NCBI GenBank assembly: GCA_965240365.1
Contig: OZ251218.1
Span: forward strand, 1,674,001-1,738,000
DNA: 64,000 nt
Direction: 5' to 3'
From: G965240365 sp965240365
Lineage (GTDB): Bacteria; Pseudomonadota; Gammaproteobacteria; Eutrophobiales; Eutrophobiaceae
Shown: piece by piece, positions 1 through 7,308 of the stretch
Numbering within the stretch: the first letter of the stretch is position 1
Layout: the number at the start of each line of letters is the position of its first letter
Program-made: the position numbers and the translations under genes
The notes under the pieces: model-generated
Databases searched by the model: none
What the model was told of the DNA's origin: nothing
What the model saw: only the letters and a program-made list of their open reading frames with translations

Positions 1-474
1 AACCCCGATGGCGCTTTTTCATTTTTTCAGGCGGCAGTCAGTTACGACGAACTGGATTATTTTCTCAAGGCGGAATGGATGACTATCGACTCCGAGGCCT
101 CTGCTATCTTCAGGAGAGACGGCTATTACCTGTCGGGCGGTTATACCTTTCATCCGATCACCGTCCATGCGACTTTTGCCGAATTGCGCGCCGCGACACT
201 GAGGCCCATAGATGAAATTCCCGCCGGTATGCCGCAACTGAACCGGCTCAGATCGGCCTACACGGGAGCATTTAATGTTTTCGCCCGGAACGACAATCTG
301 CAAAGCCTCAGCGTTGGCCTGCGATGGGATTTGAATCCCTCGCTGGCCCTCAAGGCGGAATGGCTGCATCTTGACGGCGAGAGGAATCAGCGCTCATTCT
401 TTAGTTTTGACCCGGCCGCCGATTTTGATCGCAAGGCCAATTTGTTTCTGTTTGCGGTCGAGTGGATTTTCTGA
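1..474 (+). CDS. Outer-membrane beta-barrel protein, 3' part only
   Basis: The reading frame is open from the first base of the window to a TGA at 472-474, so only about 157 C-terminal residues are seen. The residues alternate polar and hydrophobic in short stretches, as in beta-strands (for example SVGLRWDLN and LALKAEWLHL). The protein ends in VEWIF, a C-terminal aromatic residue typical of proteins inserted by the BAM complex. This supports an outer-membrane barrel or porin-like protein. No substrate can be inferred, and the N-terminus and operon lie outside the window. The minus-strand GGDEF-EAL gene ends 15 bp away, so the two genes converge. Confidence 0.6.
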   Translation, partial: NPDGAFSFFQAAVSYDELDYFLKAEWMTIDSEASAIFRRDGYYLSGGYTFHPITVHATFAELRAATLRPIDEIPAGMPQLNRLRSAYTGAFNVFARNDNLQSLSVGLRWDLNPSLALKAEWLHLDGERNQRSFFSFDPAADFDRKANLFLFAVEWIF

Positions 475-488
475 CGCAACGTGGTCCG

Positions 489-2624
489 CTACCCGGCAAG
501 CTGTATGCCCGGTTGCGCGGTCAGGTCTTGTAAACGGACCGGTTTGTAAAAGAGGTATCCCTGCAACTGGTTACAGCCGTTCTCGACCAGAAATTTGAAC
601 TGCTCGCGGGTTTCGACGCCTTCGGCGCAAATATCCAGTTGCAGGCGTTTCCCCATATCAATGATAGTGCCCGTGATTGACCGGTCGCGCTCCGACAAGC
701 CCAGGCTATCGACGAACTGCTTGTCGATTTTCAGCGTGTTAATCCGTATTTGCGTCAGGTAACTGAGAGACGAATAGCCGGTGCCAAAATCATCCAGCGC
801 GATCGAACAGCCGGCCCGACTGGCGGCCTGAAAGAAACTATTGGCCATCTCCAGGTTTTCAAGATAAGCCGATTCCGTCACCTCGAATTCCAGCCAGACC
901 GGATCGATCTGATAGGTTTTCAGCAAATCCTCGATAAATTCAAACAAGCCGGGCTTTTTCAAATCCAGCGCGGACAGGTTGACTGAAACACGCAGCTTCT
1001 CGCCAACGGTGGCATGGACCTGCGGTAAATCATGACACAGGCGCTCCAGCATCCAGCGCGTGATGTTGGCAATCTTCCCGCTTTGCTCCGCGATCGGGAT
1101 GAACTCCCCCGGCGACACCGGCCCCAGCTCGGGGTTGTTCCAGCGCAACAGGGCCTCGAAACCAATCAGGCGTTCCTCTGGCGATACCTTGCCCTGATAG
1201 ACCAGTTCAAGCTCATTGTCTTTAACCGCCGAGGCGATTGAATTGACAATCACCAGTTTGCGTTTACTGTCCGCCATCATTTCCTGGGCAAAGATGGTGT
1301 ATGTGCCGCGCCCGGACATTTTGGAACGATACATGGCGATGTCGGCGTTGCTGACAAAATCGTGCAGGTCGTAATCTGAATCCCGACCGCGGGCGATGCC
1401 GATACTGGCGCCGATTTTGATCTCCCAGTTATTAATGTGAAAGGTTTGACTCAGGCCCTTGATGATACGGTTGGCGATTTTTACCAGGGTCAGTTCATCC
1501 GGATCGTAATTCAACAGTATCAAAAATTCGTCACCCCCCAAACGGGCCACCAGATCGCCTTCCCGCACATACCCTTTGACCCGCTCACCCACCTCCACCA
1601 GCAACAGGTCGCCGACTTCATGCCCCAGACTGTCATTGACGCCTTTAAATCCGTCGAGGTCAAAAAACATCAGCGCCACATCGGGCGCCCCGCGCCTGGC
1701 CCTGGCCAGTTCCATGCGCAGGTTTTCCATAATAAACTGGCGATTGGGCAGGCCGGTCAGGCTGTCGAAATTGGCCAGCCGCTCCATCGCTTTCTGCTGA
1801 TCAAGCAACTGCTGGGTTTGTTTCAGGTTTTTTTCCGTTTCATTATTGATCGTGGCCATCATCAGGTTGATGTTATGACCCAGCGTGGCCACCTCATTGC
1901 GCCCGTCAATGTCGATCCGCAGACTGTAGTCCTTGGTCTGCTCAACGTTGCGCGTAAACTGGGATAAGCGGGTCAACGGCGACAACATCTTGTGGTGCAG
2001 CAGCAGCACCACGATAATCGACAGCGCCACCACCAGCAAAGTCAGCGGCAGCACATTGAAAAAGAGCGTCTGTTTACTTTTATCAAGGCGGCTGCGGATA
2101 TCAATGACAATTAACAGATAGCCGAGCGGCAAACGCTGCTCGCCGATCAACTGGAGAGCGACCAACTCGCTATTGGCATTGCGCATGCCCCCGGTTCTGT
2201 CTGGTCTGCTTGCCAGTAGCAGGGCGATCAACTCGCTTTTGGTATTGCTCATGTCCATTGATACATACTCCAGCCCCAGTTCCTGGTCGGGCCCGGATAT
2301 CTGGTCAGCCTGATTGAAGGCCATACCGTAATAGCGCTGGAGCAGATTGCCTCTCTCATCGTATATTTTGCCGTATTTCACATTTTCATAACGATCAAGC
2401 CGCAATAACAAGGTGGTCAGTTCAAACGGATCGGGTTCGTCAGCCATAAGCGCGACCAGGTCGTCCGCCATGTTTTCCGACAAGCCCTTAAAGCTTTTTT
2501 CAACGGTCTCCCTGTACAAGTTTTCATGCTCGCTGATAGAAAAACTCAGCACGGAAAAACCGGCAATCAGAATTGCTGAAACAGTCAGCGCGATGAGCGC
2601 CGTTTTGATACTGCCAAACAACAT
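489..2624 (-). CDS. Membrane-bound GGDEF-EAL cyclic-di-GMP enzyme with HAMP domain
   Basis: This protein of about 711 residues should make and/or degrade cyclic-di-GMP at the inner membrane. Visible parts in order: a transmembrane helix near residues 7-28, a periplasmic sensor region, a second helix near 185-208, a HAMP linker, a GGDEF domain and an EAL domain. The GGDEF active site is intact (ARLGGDEF), with an inhibitory-site RxxD (REGD) five residues before it. The EAL domain keeps EALLRW, DDFGTGYSS, KIDKQFV and AEGVET, so both activities look possible. The ATG at 2624 is preferred over a TTG two codons upstream because an AAAGG motif lies about 10 nt before it. The periplasmic ligand is unknown. 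Confidence 0.9.
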   Translation of the reverse strand: MLFGSIKTALIALTVSAILIAGFSVLSFSISEHENLYRETVEKSFKGLSENMADDLVALMADEPDPFELTTLLLRLDRYENVKYGKIYDERGNLLQRYYGMAFNQADQISGPDQELGLEYVSMDMSNTKSELIALLLASRPDRTGGMRNANSELVALQLIGEQRLPLGYLLIVIDIRSRLDKSKQTLFFNVLPLTLLVVALSIIVVLLLHHKMLSPLTRLSQFTRNVEQTKDYSLRIDIDGRNEVATLGHNINLMMATINNETEKNLKQTQQLLDQQKAMERLANFDSLTGLPNRQFIMENLRMELARARRGAPDVALMFFDLDGFKGVNDSLGHEVGDLLLVEVGERVKGYVREGDLVARLGGDEFLILLNYDPDELTLVKIANRIIKGLSQTFHINNWEIKIGASIGIARGRDSDYDLHDFVSNADIAMYRSKMSGRGTYTIFAQEMMADSKRKLVIVNSIASAVKDNELELVYQGKVSPEERLIGFEALLRWNNPELGPVSPGEFIPIAEQSGKIANITRWMLERLCHDLPQVHATVGEKLRVSVNLSALDLKKPGLFEFIEDLLKTYQIDPVWLEFEVTESAYLENLEMANSFFQAASRAGCSIALDDFGTGYSSLSYLTQIRINTLKIDKQFVDSLGLSERDRSITGTIIDMGKRLQLDICAEGVETREQFKFLVENGCNQLQGYLFYKPVRLQDLTAQPGIQLAG

Positions 2625-2731
2625 AGTCAAAAACCTTTATAGTGGGATATATCGGCCTTCCGGCTGCTTTTGACAGTCTTTCCGGAGCTTGGCTGAACTA
2701 TAGCAAGGCTGCCCGAATGTATCTATAACCC

Positions 2732-2802
2732 TTGTCGTCATTCCGGCCTGCTGCCGCAGGCAGCCCTGATTTGTCTCACAGGTATTGAACCTGGACAAAG
2801 GC
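2732..2802. repeat. REP-like palindrome fragment plus 'GGTATTGAACC' motif
   Basis: The gap between the GGDEF-EAL gene and the porin holds a GTCATTCCGG start, a CTGCTGCCGCAGGCAG palindrome and the motif GGTATTGAACCTGGACA. The last motif recurs near 26575, 31490, 49520 and 63965. No gene is seen between 2625 and 3041. Confidence 0.6.
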
Positions 2803-2896
2803 TTAACACCTCTCCGGAAATGATATTTTTTAACCAGAGCGCCTCAGGATTTGACAGCCGCGACCGTCATCCTTTTGTCTTCTTTCCTTAACCATT

Positions 2897-2915
2897 TTGT
2901 CACATAAGATTCATT
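2897..2915 (+). promoter_or_regulatory. Possible Pho box before the porin
   Basis: TTGTCAC and GATTCAT are spaced 11 bp start to start, resembling the paired 7-bp PhoB half-sites (consensus CTGTCAT). A weak -10-like TATCTT follows at 2936-2941. The gene downstream is of the phosphate-selective porin type, which makes PhoB control plausible. The second half-site is imperfect. Confidence 0.35.
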
Positions 2916-3041
2916 TCGCTGCAACAGTTCCCGCCTATCTTGGGCGCTCTTAAAGATCAGAGCGGTCTCGGCGCGCCATGACGGGGTGGCGTGGGGCCAT
3001 CATAAATTCTCATCCACTGGAAACCAATAGGAGAAATTATT

Positions 3042-4472
3042 GTGCTTAAACGTACACCTTTGAAAATGCTGCTGGGTTCGCTATTAATCGGATCGCTGGC
3101 AGTCGTCTCAACCCCGGCACTGGCGGTCAATGAAGCCATGCTGGATCTTCTGAAAATTCTGCGTGACAAGGGCAGTATTACCGCCGAGGAATACGATCTC
3201 CTGAGAAACGCGGCCCGGGCCGATGGCGAAAAGGTTGAAGGCACGCTTAACGAAATGCAGGCCAATGTCGATAAAAAGACCAAGGATATGCCCAAAATCA
3301 ATACCAACGGCAAGCTGGAAATCAGTCATGGCGACAACAAGCTGCGCATCGGCGGCCGCCTGCAGGCGGACACCACCTTTGGCGCCGGCGCGGTCAATTT
3401 TGAAAGCGAAGGCGGGGAGCCGATCACGGAATTCCGCCGGGCGCGCATGTACCTGAGCGGCACGTTCCAGAAATACTGGAAATACAAGTTCCAGTATGAC
3501 TTTGCCGGCCAGTCCCCCGCCGCCGGCACCGCCGGGATCCGGGATGCCTATCTCGCCTATACCGGCTTGAAGCCCGTCACCATTACCCTCGGCAATCACA
3601 AGATGCCGCTGAGCCTGGAAGAACTGACCAGTTCCAAATACATTACCTTTATCGAGCGTTCGCAACTGGTCAACGGCATCGTGACCGATACCAGCGGCGG
3701 CCGCAAATATGGCTTGTCGGTGAAATCCTATTTCAACGATATGTTTACCTTCGCGGGCGCCAGCTATATCGGCACGGCCAATGAAGATGAGGCGGAAAAC
3801 GCGGGCTTCGGGTTTGCCGGCCGCGCCACCTTTTCCCCGATCCATGAAAAGACCCGGATGGTGCATCTGGGCTTGGGTCTGGCCGGCGACTATCGATCGG
3901 ACGGCGGCTACAATATTGACGGCGAACCGGAAATCCATCCGGGCAGAGACATCCTGGAGACCGAAACCGGCGACTGGGAAACGGCCACCACCTGGGTGGC
4001 GGAGGCCGCCGTCATTCAAGGCCCCTGGGCGTTCCAGGCCGAATATGCCTCAAGCAAGCTGAAAAAGGGCGCCACCACGGCCGACGCCGATGTCGCGGCC
4101 TGGTACATCTACGGCAGTTATTACCTCACGGGCGAATCCCGCAACTACAAATGGAAGAACGGCTCCTACAGCCAGACCAAGGTCAAAAACCCCTTGCACA
4201 AGGGCGGCCCGGGCGCCTTTGAAGTCGCCCTGCGCTATACCAGCGGTGAATTTGAAAACGAAGGCAAGCCCATACCGGGCGCCTCGCGGGCGGGTATCCT
4301 CACGGCCGGCCTGAACTGGTATCCGAGCAACAACATCCGTTTCTCGGCCAACTACATCAATGTGCTGGATTCCAATAAACTGGCGAACGCCGAACTGGCG
4401 CGCGACCTCAGGCCCGGCGCCACCGCACAAGACGCCGAATACTTCATTGTTCGGGGTCAATGGTACTTCTAA
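3042..4472 (+). CDS. Phosphate-selective porin (OprO/OprP-like family)
   Basis: This 476-residue protein has a signal peptide ending near TPALAV. A short alpha-helical or coiled-coil segment follows (about residues 28-80, with the ITAEEYDLL motif common in this family), then a beta-barrel that starts with KLRIGGRLQADT and ends in FIVRGQWYF. The order matches the trimeric OprP/OprO porin family, which moves phosphate, polyphosphate or other anions across the outer membrane. The start is a GTG with AGGAG 8 bp upstream. A strong terminator follows the gene, so it is probably monocistronic. A possible Pho box lies about 125 bp upstream. Selectivity cannot be read from the sequence, and general anion porins belong to the same family. 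Confidence 0.85.
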   Translation: MLKRTPLKMLLGSLLIGSLAVVSTPALAVNEAMLDLLKILRDKGSITAEEYDLLRNAARADGEKVEGTLNEMQANVDKKTKDMPKINTNGKLEISHGDNKLRIGGRLQADTTFGAGAVNFESEGGEPITEFRRARMYLSGTFQKYWKYKFQYDFAGQSPAAGTAGIRDAYLAYTGLKPVTITLGNHKMPLSLEELTSSKYITFIERSQLVNGIVTDTSGGRKYGLSVKSYFNDMFTFAGASYIGTANEDEAENAGFGFAGRATFSPIHEKTRMVHLGLGLAGDYRSDGGYNIDGEPEIHPGRDILETETGDWETATTWVAEAAVIQGPWAFQAEYASSKLKKGATTADADVAAWYIYGSYYLTGESRNYKWKNGSYSQTKVKNPLHKGGPGAFEVALRYTSGEFENEGKPIPGASRAGILTAGLNWYPSNNIRFSANYINVLDSNKLANAELARDLRPGATAQDAEYFIVRGQWYF

Positions 4473-4530
4473 TGTTACTGCCGAAATAACAGGCCCGATG
4501 ATGTTCGGTTATTCCTGTTGACCTACCAAA

Positions 4531-4552
4531 CCCCGCTCCGGCGGGGTTTTTT
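4531..4552 (+). terminator. Rho-independent terminator after the porin gene
   Basis: A GC-rich stem (CCCCGC, loop TCCG, GCGGGG) is followed directly by TTTTTT. It lies 59 bp after the porin stop codon. Confidence 0.9.
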
Positions 4553-4631
4553 GTGCCGTGGTACGTGATTGCCGTCTTCTGTTGCGGATGGGCCGGGATG
4601 ACGTTGCAGATTGCCGGAATGCCTCTCCTTA

Positions 4632-4816
4632 CGTCGTCATTCCGGCCCGCCTTCCTGGATTCCGGCCTTCGCCGGAATGTCCGGCGGGGGCAGGCTGGAA
4701 CAACATTGAAAGTTGCCGGAATACCTCTATTCCCCCATCGTCATTCCAGCGAAAGCTGGAATCCAGTGGTTTATGTCATACATTCCTCCTGCCTGCGGCA
4801 GGCAGGGGGAATGACA
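4632..4816. repeat. Cluster of REP-like GTCATTCC palindromic units
   Basis: Three degenerate units lie between the porin terminator and the chitinase start. The best (4740-4816) has hairpin 1 (ATTCCAGCGAAAGCTGGAAT), the spacer CCAGTGGTTTATGTCATA and a second hairpin that carries CCTGCCTGCGGCAGGCAGG. The same layout recurs through the window. Confidence 0.8.
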
Positions 4817-4978
4817 CTACTTCTACCCCCCCAAAGACTGTGTCCCCCTTCACACTTCACCCCGGGGTTTGTGTCCGGCTTCACAATTTCAGACATCCAG
4901 CCGCCCTTTGGTCTGACAAATCGCCCTTCATGGTCTACCTTAATCAGCGTCTTTCTTAATAACGATAGGAGTACAACC

Positions 4979-6670
4979 ATGAAATCCATAACTACCCTCG
5001 GCCTCCTGATGATGCTCGGCGTAAGCCTGAGTCTCGGCGCGGCCCAACCCTATAATCCTCAAAGCCACTACAGCAGCGGCGCCGAGGTCAGCTACAATAA
5101 CCAGGTCTTCCGCGCCAAATGGTGGGCCAACCCCGGCCAGAGCCCGGCCGCGGTCGCCACCGTGGCCCATGCCTGGCAGACCCCCTGGGCCCTGACCAAC
5201 AAGACCCCGGCCCCGGTCACACCGAAGCCCGACAAGCCCAAACCGGTCACGCCCAAGCCGGATAAACCCAAGCCCACGGTCAAGCTCAAGGCCCCCCAAT
5301 ACGTGGCCGGCACGACCTACAAGGGCGGCGATGTGGTCGCCAACTACGGCCTGCTGTACCGCTGTAACCCGGGCATCACCGCGCCCTGGTGCTCAGGCGC
5401 GGCCTGGGCCTACGAACCCGGCGTCGGCACCGCCTGGGAACAGGCCTGGAGCCGCACCGATGGCACCACGCCCAAGCCCAAGCCCACTACCCCGAAGCCC
5501 GTGACCCCGAAGCCGACCACGCCCACCACGCCCACGGTGACGGGCAACACCGTCTCCCTGGCCGCCCTGCAAAAGCGGGAGCGGGAATTGACCAACAGCC
5601 CGCTCATGGTCAAGGTCAAAAACAGCATCCGCACCCGTCCGAACTCGGTGGTCGAAGGCATCACCGCCGGGGCCGCGACCAATCCCGATAACGTCCGCCG
5701 GGTGGAAGGCATCATCACTTCCGCCACCTGGGAACACCTCTTCCCCAGACGCGCCAGTGAGTACACGTATCTGAACTTCCTCAAGGCCGTGGCCAAGTTC
5801 CCCGCCTTCTGCGGCGCATACAGCGACGGGCGCGATGCCACCGCGATATGCCGCAAGTCTCTGGCGGTGATGTTTGCCCACTTCGCCCAGGAGACCGGCG
5901 GCCACACCAAGCACTGGGCCGAGCCGGAATGGCGCCAGGGTCTGGTCTGGGTGCGCGAGATGGGCTGGACGGAGCAGATGCGCGGCGGCTATAACGGCGA
6001 GTGCAACCCGAAGGTCTGGCAGGGGCAGACCTGGCCCTGCGGCAAGTTCGAGAACGGCGAGTTCAAGAGCTATTTCGGGCGCGGTTCGAAGCAGTTGAGC
6101 TACAACTATAACTACGGCCCCTTCTCGCTGGCCATGTACGGCACGGTCAGGACGCTGCTGGATAACCCGGAACTGGTGGCCGACACCTGGCTGAATCTGG
6201 CCAGCGCCATCTTCTTCTTTGTCTATCCGCAGCCGCCCAAGCCCAGCATGTTGCATGTGATTGACGGCACCTGGCAGCCGAACAGTTCAGACCGGGCCAA
6301 TAATCTGACCCCGGGCTTCGGCGTGACCACCCAGATTATCAATGGCGGGGTGGAATGCGGCGGCACGGTCGAGGTGGCCCAGTCTAAAAACCGCATGAGC
6401 TACTATCGCAGCTTTGCCGGGTATCTGAACGTGCCCATCGCGGCCAGTGAAGTGCTGGGTTGCCGTGGCATGAAGCAGTTCAGCAGCGAAGGCAGCGGCG
6501 CGCTGGCGATTTACTGGGAGCAGGACTGGAGCTGGTCGCCGGACACGACCGATGGCAAAAGCCGGGCCTGCAAGCTGGTCGGTTATCAGACCCCGTTCTC
6601 GGCCTTCACGCCGGGGGATTATGTGAAGTGCGTGCAGAAGCATTTCGAGGTGACGATTACCAACCCGTAG
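4979..6670 (+). CDS. Secreted GH19 chitinase with two carbohydrate-binding modules
   Basis: This 563-residue exported enzyme should cleave chitin or related N-acetylglucosamine polymers. A signal peptide (cleavage near LSLGAAQ) is followed by a CBM5/12-like module (about 22-72, with aromatic WW and AWQ motifs). A proline-lysine linker (PKPDKPKP repeats), a second CBM-like module (about 100-162), a PTTPKP linker and a GH19 catalytic domain (about 195-560) follow. GH19 signatures are AHFAQETGGH with the general-acid Glu, YFGRGSKQLSYNYNYG and INGGVECG. The frame is open much further upstream, but the ATG at 4979 has AGGAG 8 bp before it and begins the signal peptide. Roles in nutrition or attack on chitinous organisms are both possible. 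Confidence 0.9.
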   Translation: MKSITTLGLLMMLGVSLSLGAAQPYNPQSHYSSGAEVSYNNQVFRAKWWANPGQSPAAVATVAHAWQTPWALTNKTPAPVTPKPDKPKPVTPKPDKPKPTVKLKAPQYVAGTTYKGGDVVANYGLLYRCNPGITAPWCSGAAWAYEPGVGTAWEQAWSRTDGTTPKPKPTTPKPVTPKPTTPTTPTVTGNTVSLAALQKRERELTNSPLMVKVKNSIRTRPNSVVEGITAGAATNPDNVRRVEGIITSATWEHLFPRRASEYTYLNFLKAVAKFPAFCGAYSDGRDATAICRKSLAVMFAHFAQETGGHTKHWAEPEWRQGLVWVREMGWTEQMRGGYNGECNPKVWQGQTWPCGKFENGEFKSYFGRGSKQLSYNYNYGPFSLAMYGTVRTLLDNPELVADTWLNLASAIFFFVYPQPPKPSMLHVIDGTWQPNSSDRANNLTPGFGVTTQIINGGVECGGTVEVAQSKNRMSYYRSFAGYLNVPIAASEVLGCRGMKQFSSEGSGALAIYWEQDWSWSPDTTDGKSRACKLVGYQTPFSAFTPGDYVKCVQKHFEVTITNP

Positions 6671-6725
6671 GCGCACGGTGGGGGCTGCCGGTATCACCGG
6701 AGGCCCTCCCTGGCAGATAAGGCAC

Positions 6726-6744
6726 GGCCGGGCATTGCCCGGCC
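6726..6744 (+). terminator. Stem-loop after the chitinase, weak terminator
   Basis: GGCCGGGCATTGCCCGGCC forms a strong stem 56 bp after the chitinase stop. The following bases (TGTGTCTTTCTG) are T-rich but interrupted, so termination is only likely. Confidence 0.45.
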
Positions 6745-6863
6745 TGTGTCTTTCTGTTAAAGCCTTTTTTGATAGGCCCGGTTGCGGGCATTTTTTGTTT
6801 TTGGAGTATGTTTTGCAGGCAAGCCGGATTGAAGGTTGCCGGGATGTGTCTATCCCTTACGTC

Positions 6864-6929
6864 GTCATTCCGGCGAAAGCCGGAATCCAGTGGTTTTAAC
6901 TATCCATTCCCGCTTGCGGGAATGACAAC
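6864..6929 (+). repeat. REP-like unit (GTCATTCC family)
   Basis: Hairpin ATTCCGGCGAAAGCCGGAAT, spacer CCAGTGG, then a second hairpin CATTCCCGCTTGCGGGAATG. It lies in the gene-free stretch 6671-7308. Confidence 0.85.
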
Positions 6930-7028
6930 AAAGGAGGCATTCGAAGCGGTAAGCTAAGGGCCGGCCGGCAACAGGCAGGTCTGCGGATTGTCTCACTTAA
7001 CCGGATTAACCTGAACAATACCCTTATT

Positions 7029-7093
7029 GTCATTCCCGCTTATGCGAGAATGTCTTATATAAACCACTGGATTCCGGCCTTCGCCGGAATGAC
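7029..7093 (-). repeat. REP-like unit (GTCATTCC family), inverted
   Basis: The same unit as at 6864, in the opposite direction and followed by a degenerate partial copy to about 7198. The spacer complement is AAACCACTGG. No gene is seen between the chitinase and the receptor leader. Confidence 0.8.
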
Positions 7094-7238
7094 GTAGGGG
7101 CAGAGGAATGACGAGGAGGGAGAATGACCGCTGTGCCGTGATTCCAGCCTGCCAGACTCGCCTGTCTGTCGCAGGCGGGCGGCGAGCAGGCCGGAATATC
7201 AGAGCTAAAAATAATTTCCTGTTTTTATAAAAATAAAC

Positions 7239-7267
7239 TTGCGAATCATTTCAACTGCTTCTATAAT
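7239..7267 (+). promoter_or_regulatory. Sigma-70 promoter with overlapping Fur-like box
   Basis: TTGCGA (-35, 7239-7244) and TATAAT (-10, 7262-7267) are 17 bp apart. The -35 lies inside TTGCGAATCATTTCAA, which resembles a Fur box. The same arrangement with the same spacing precedes the related receptors at 61371 and 26211, which supports a real iron-responsive promoter. Confidence 0.6.
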
Positions 7268-7308
7268 TACCGTTTTTCTAATTAACCAAAAGACACGAGG
7301 ACGTCCCA

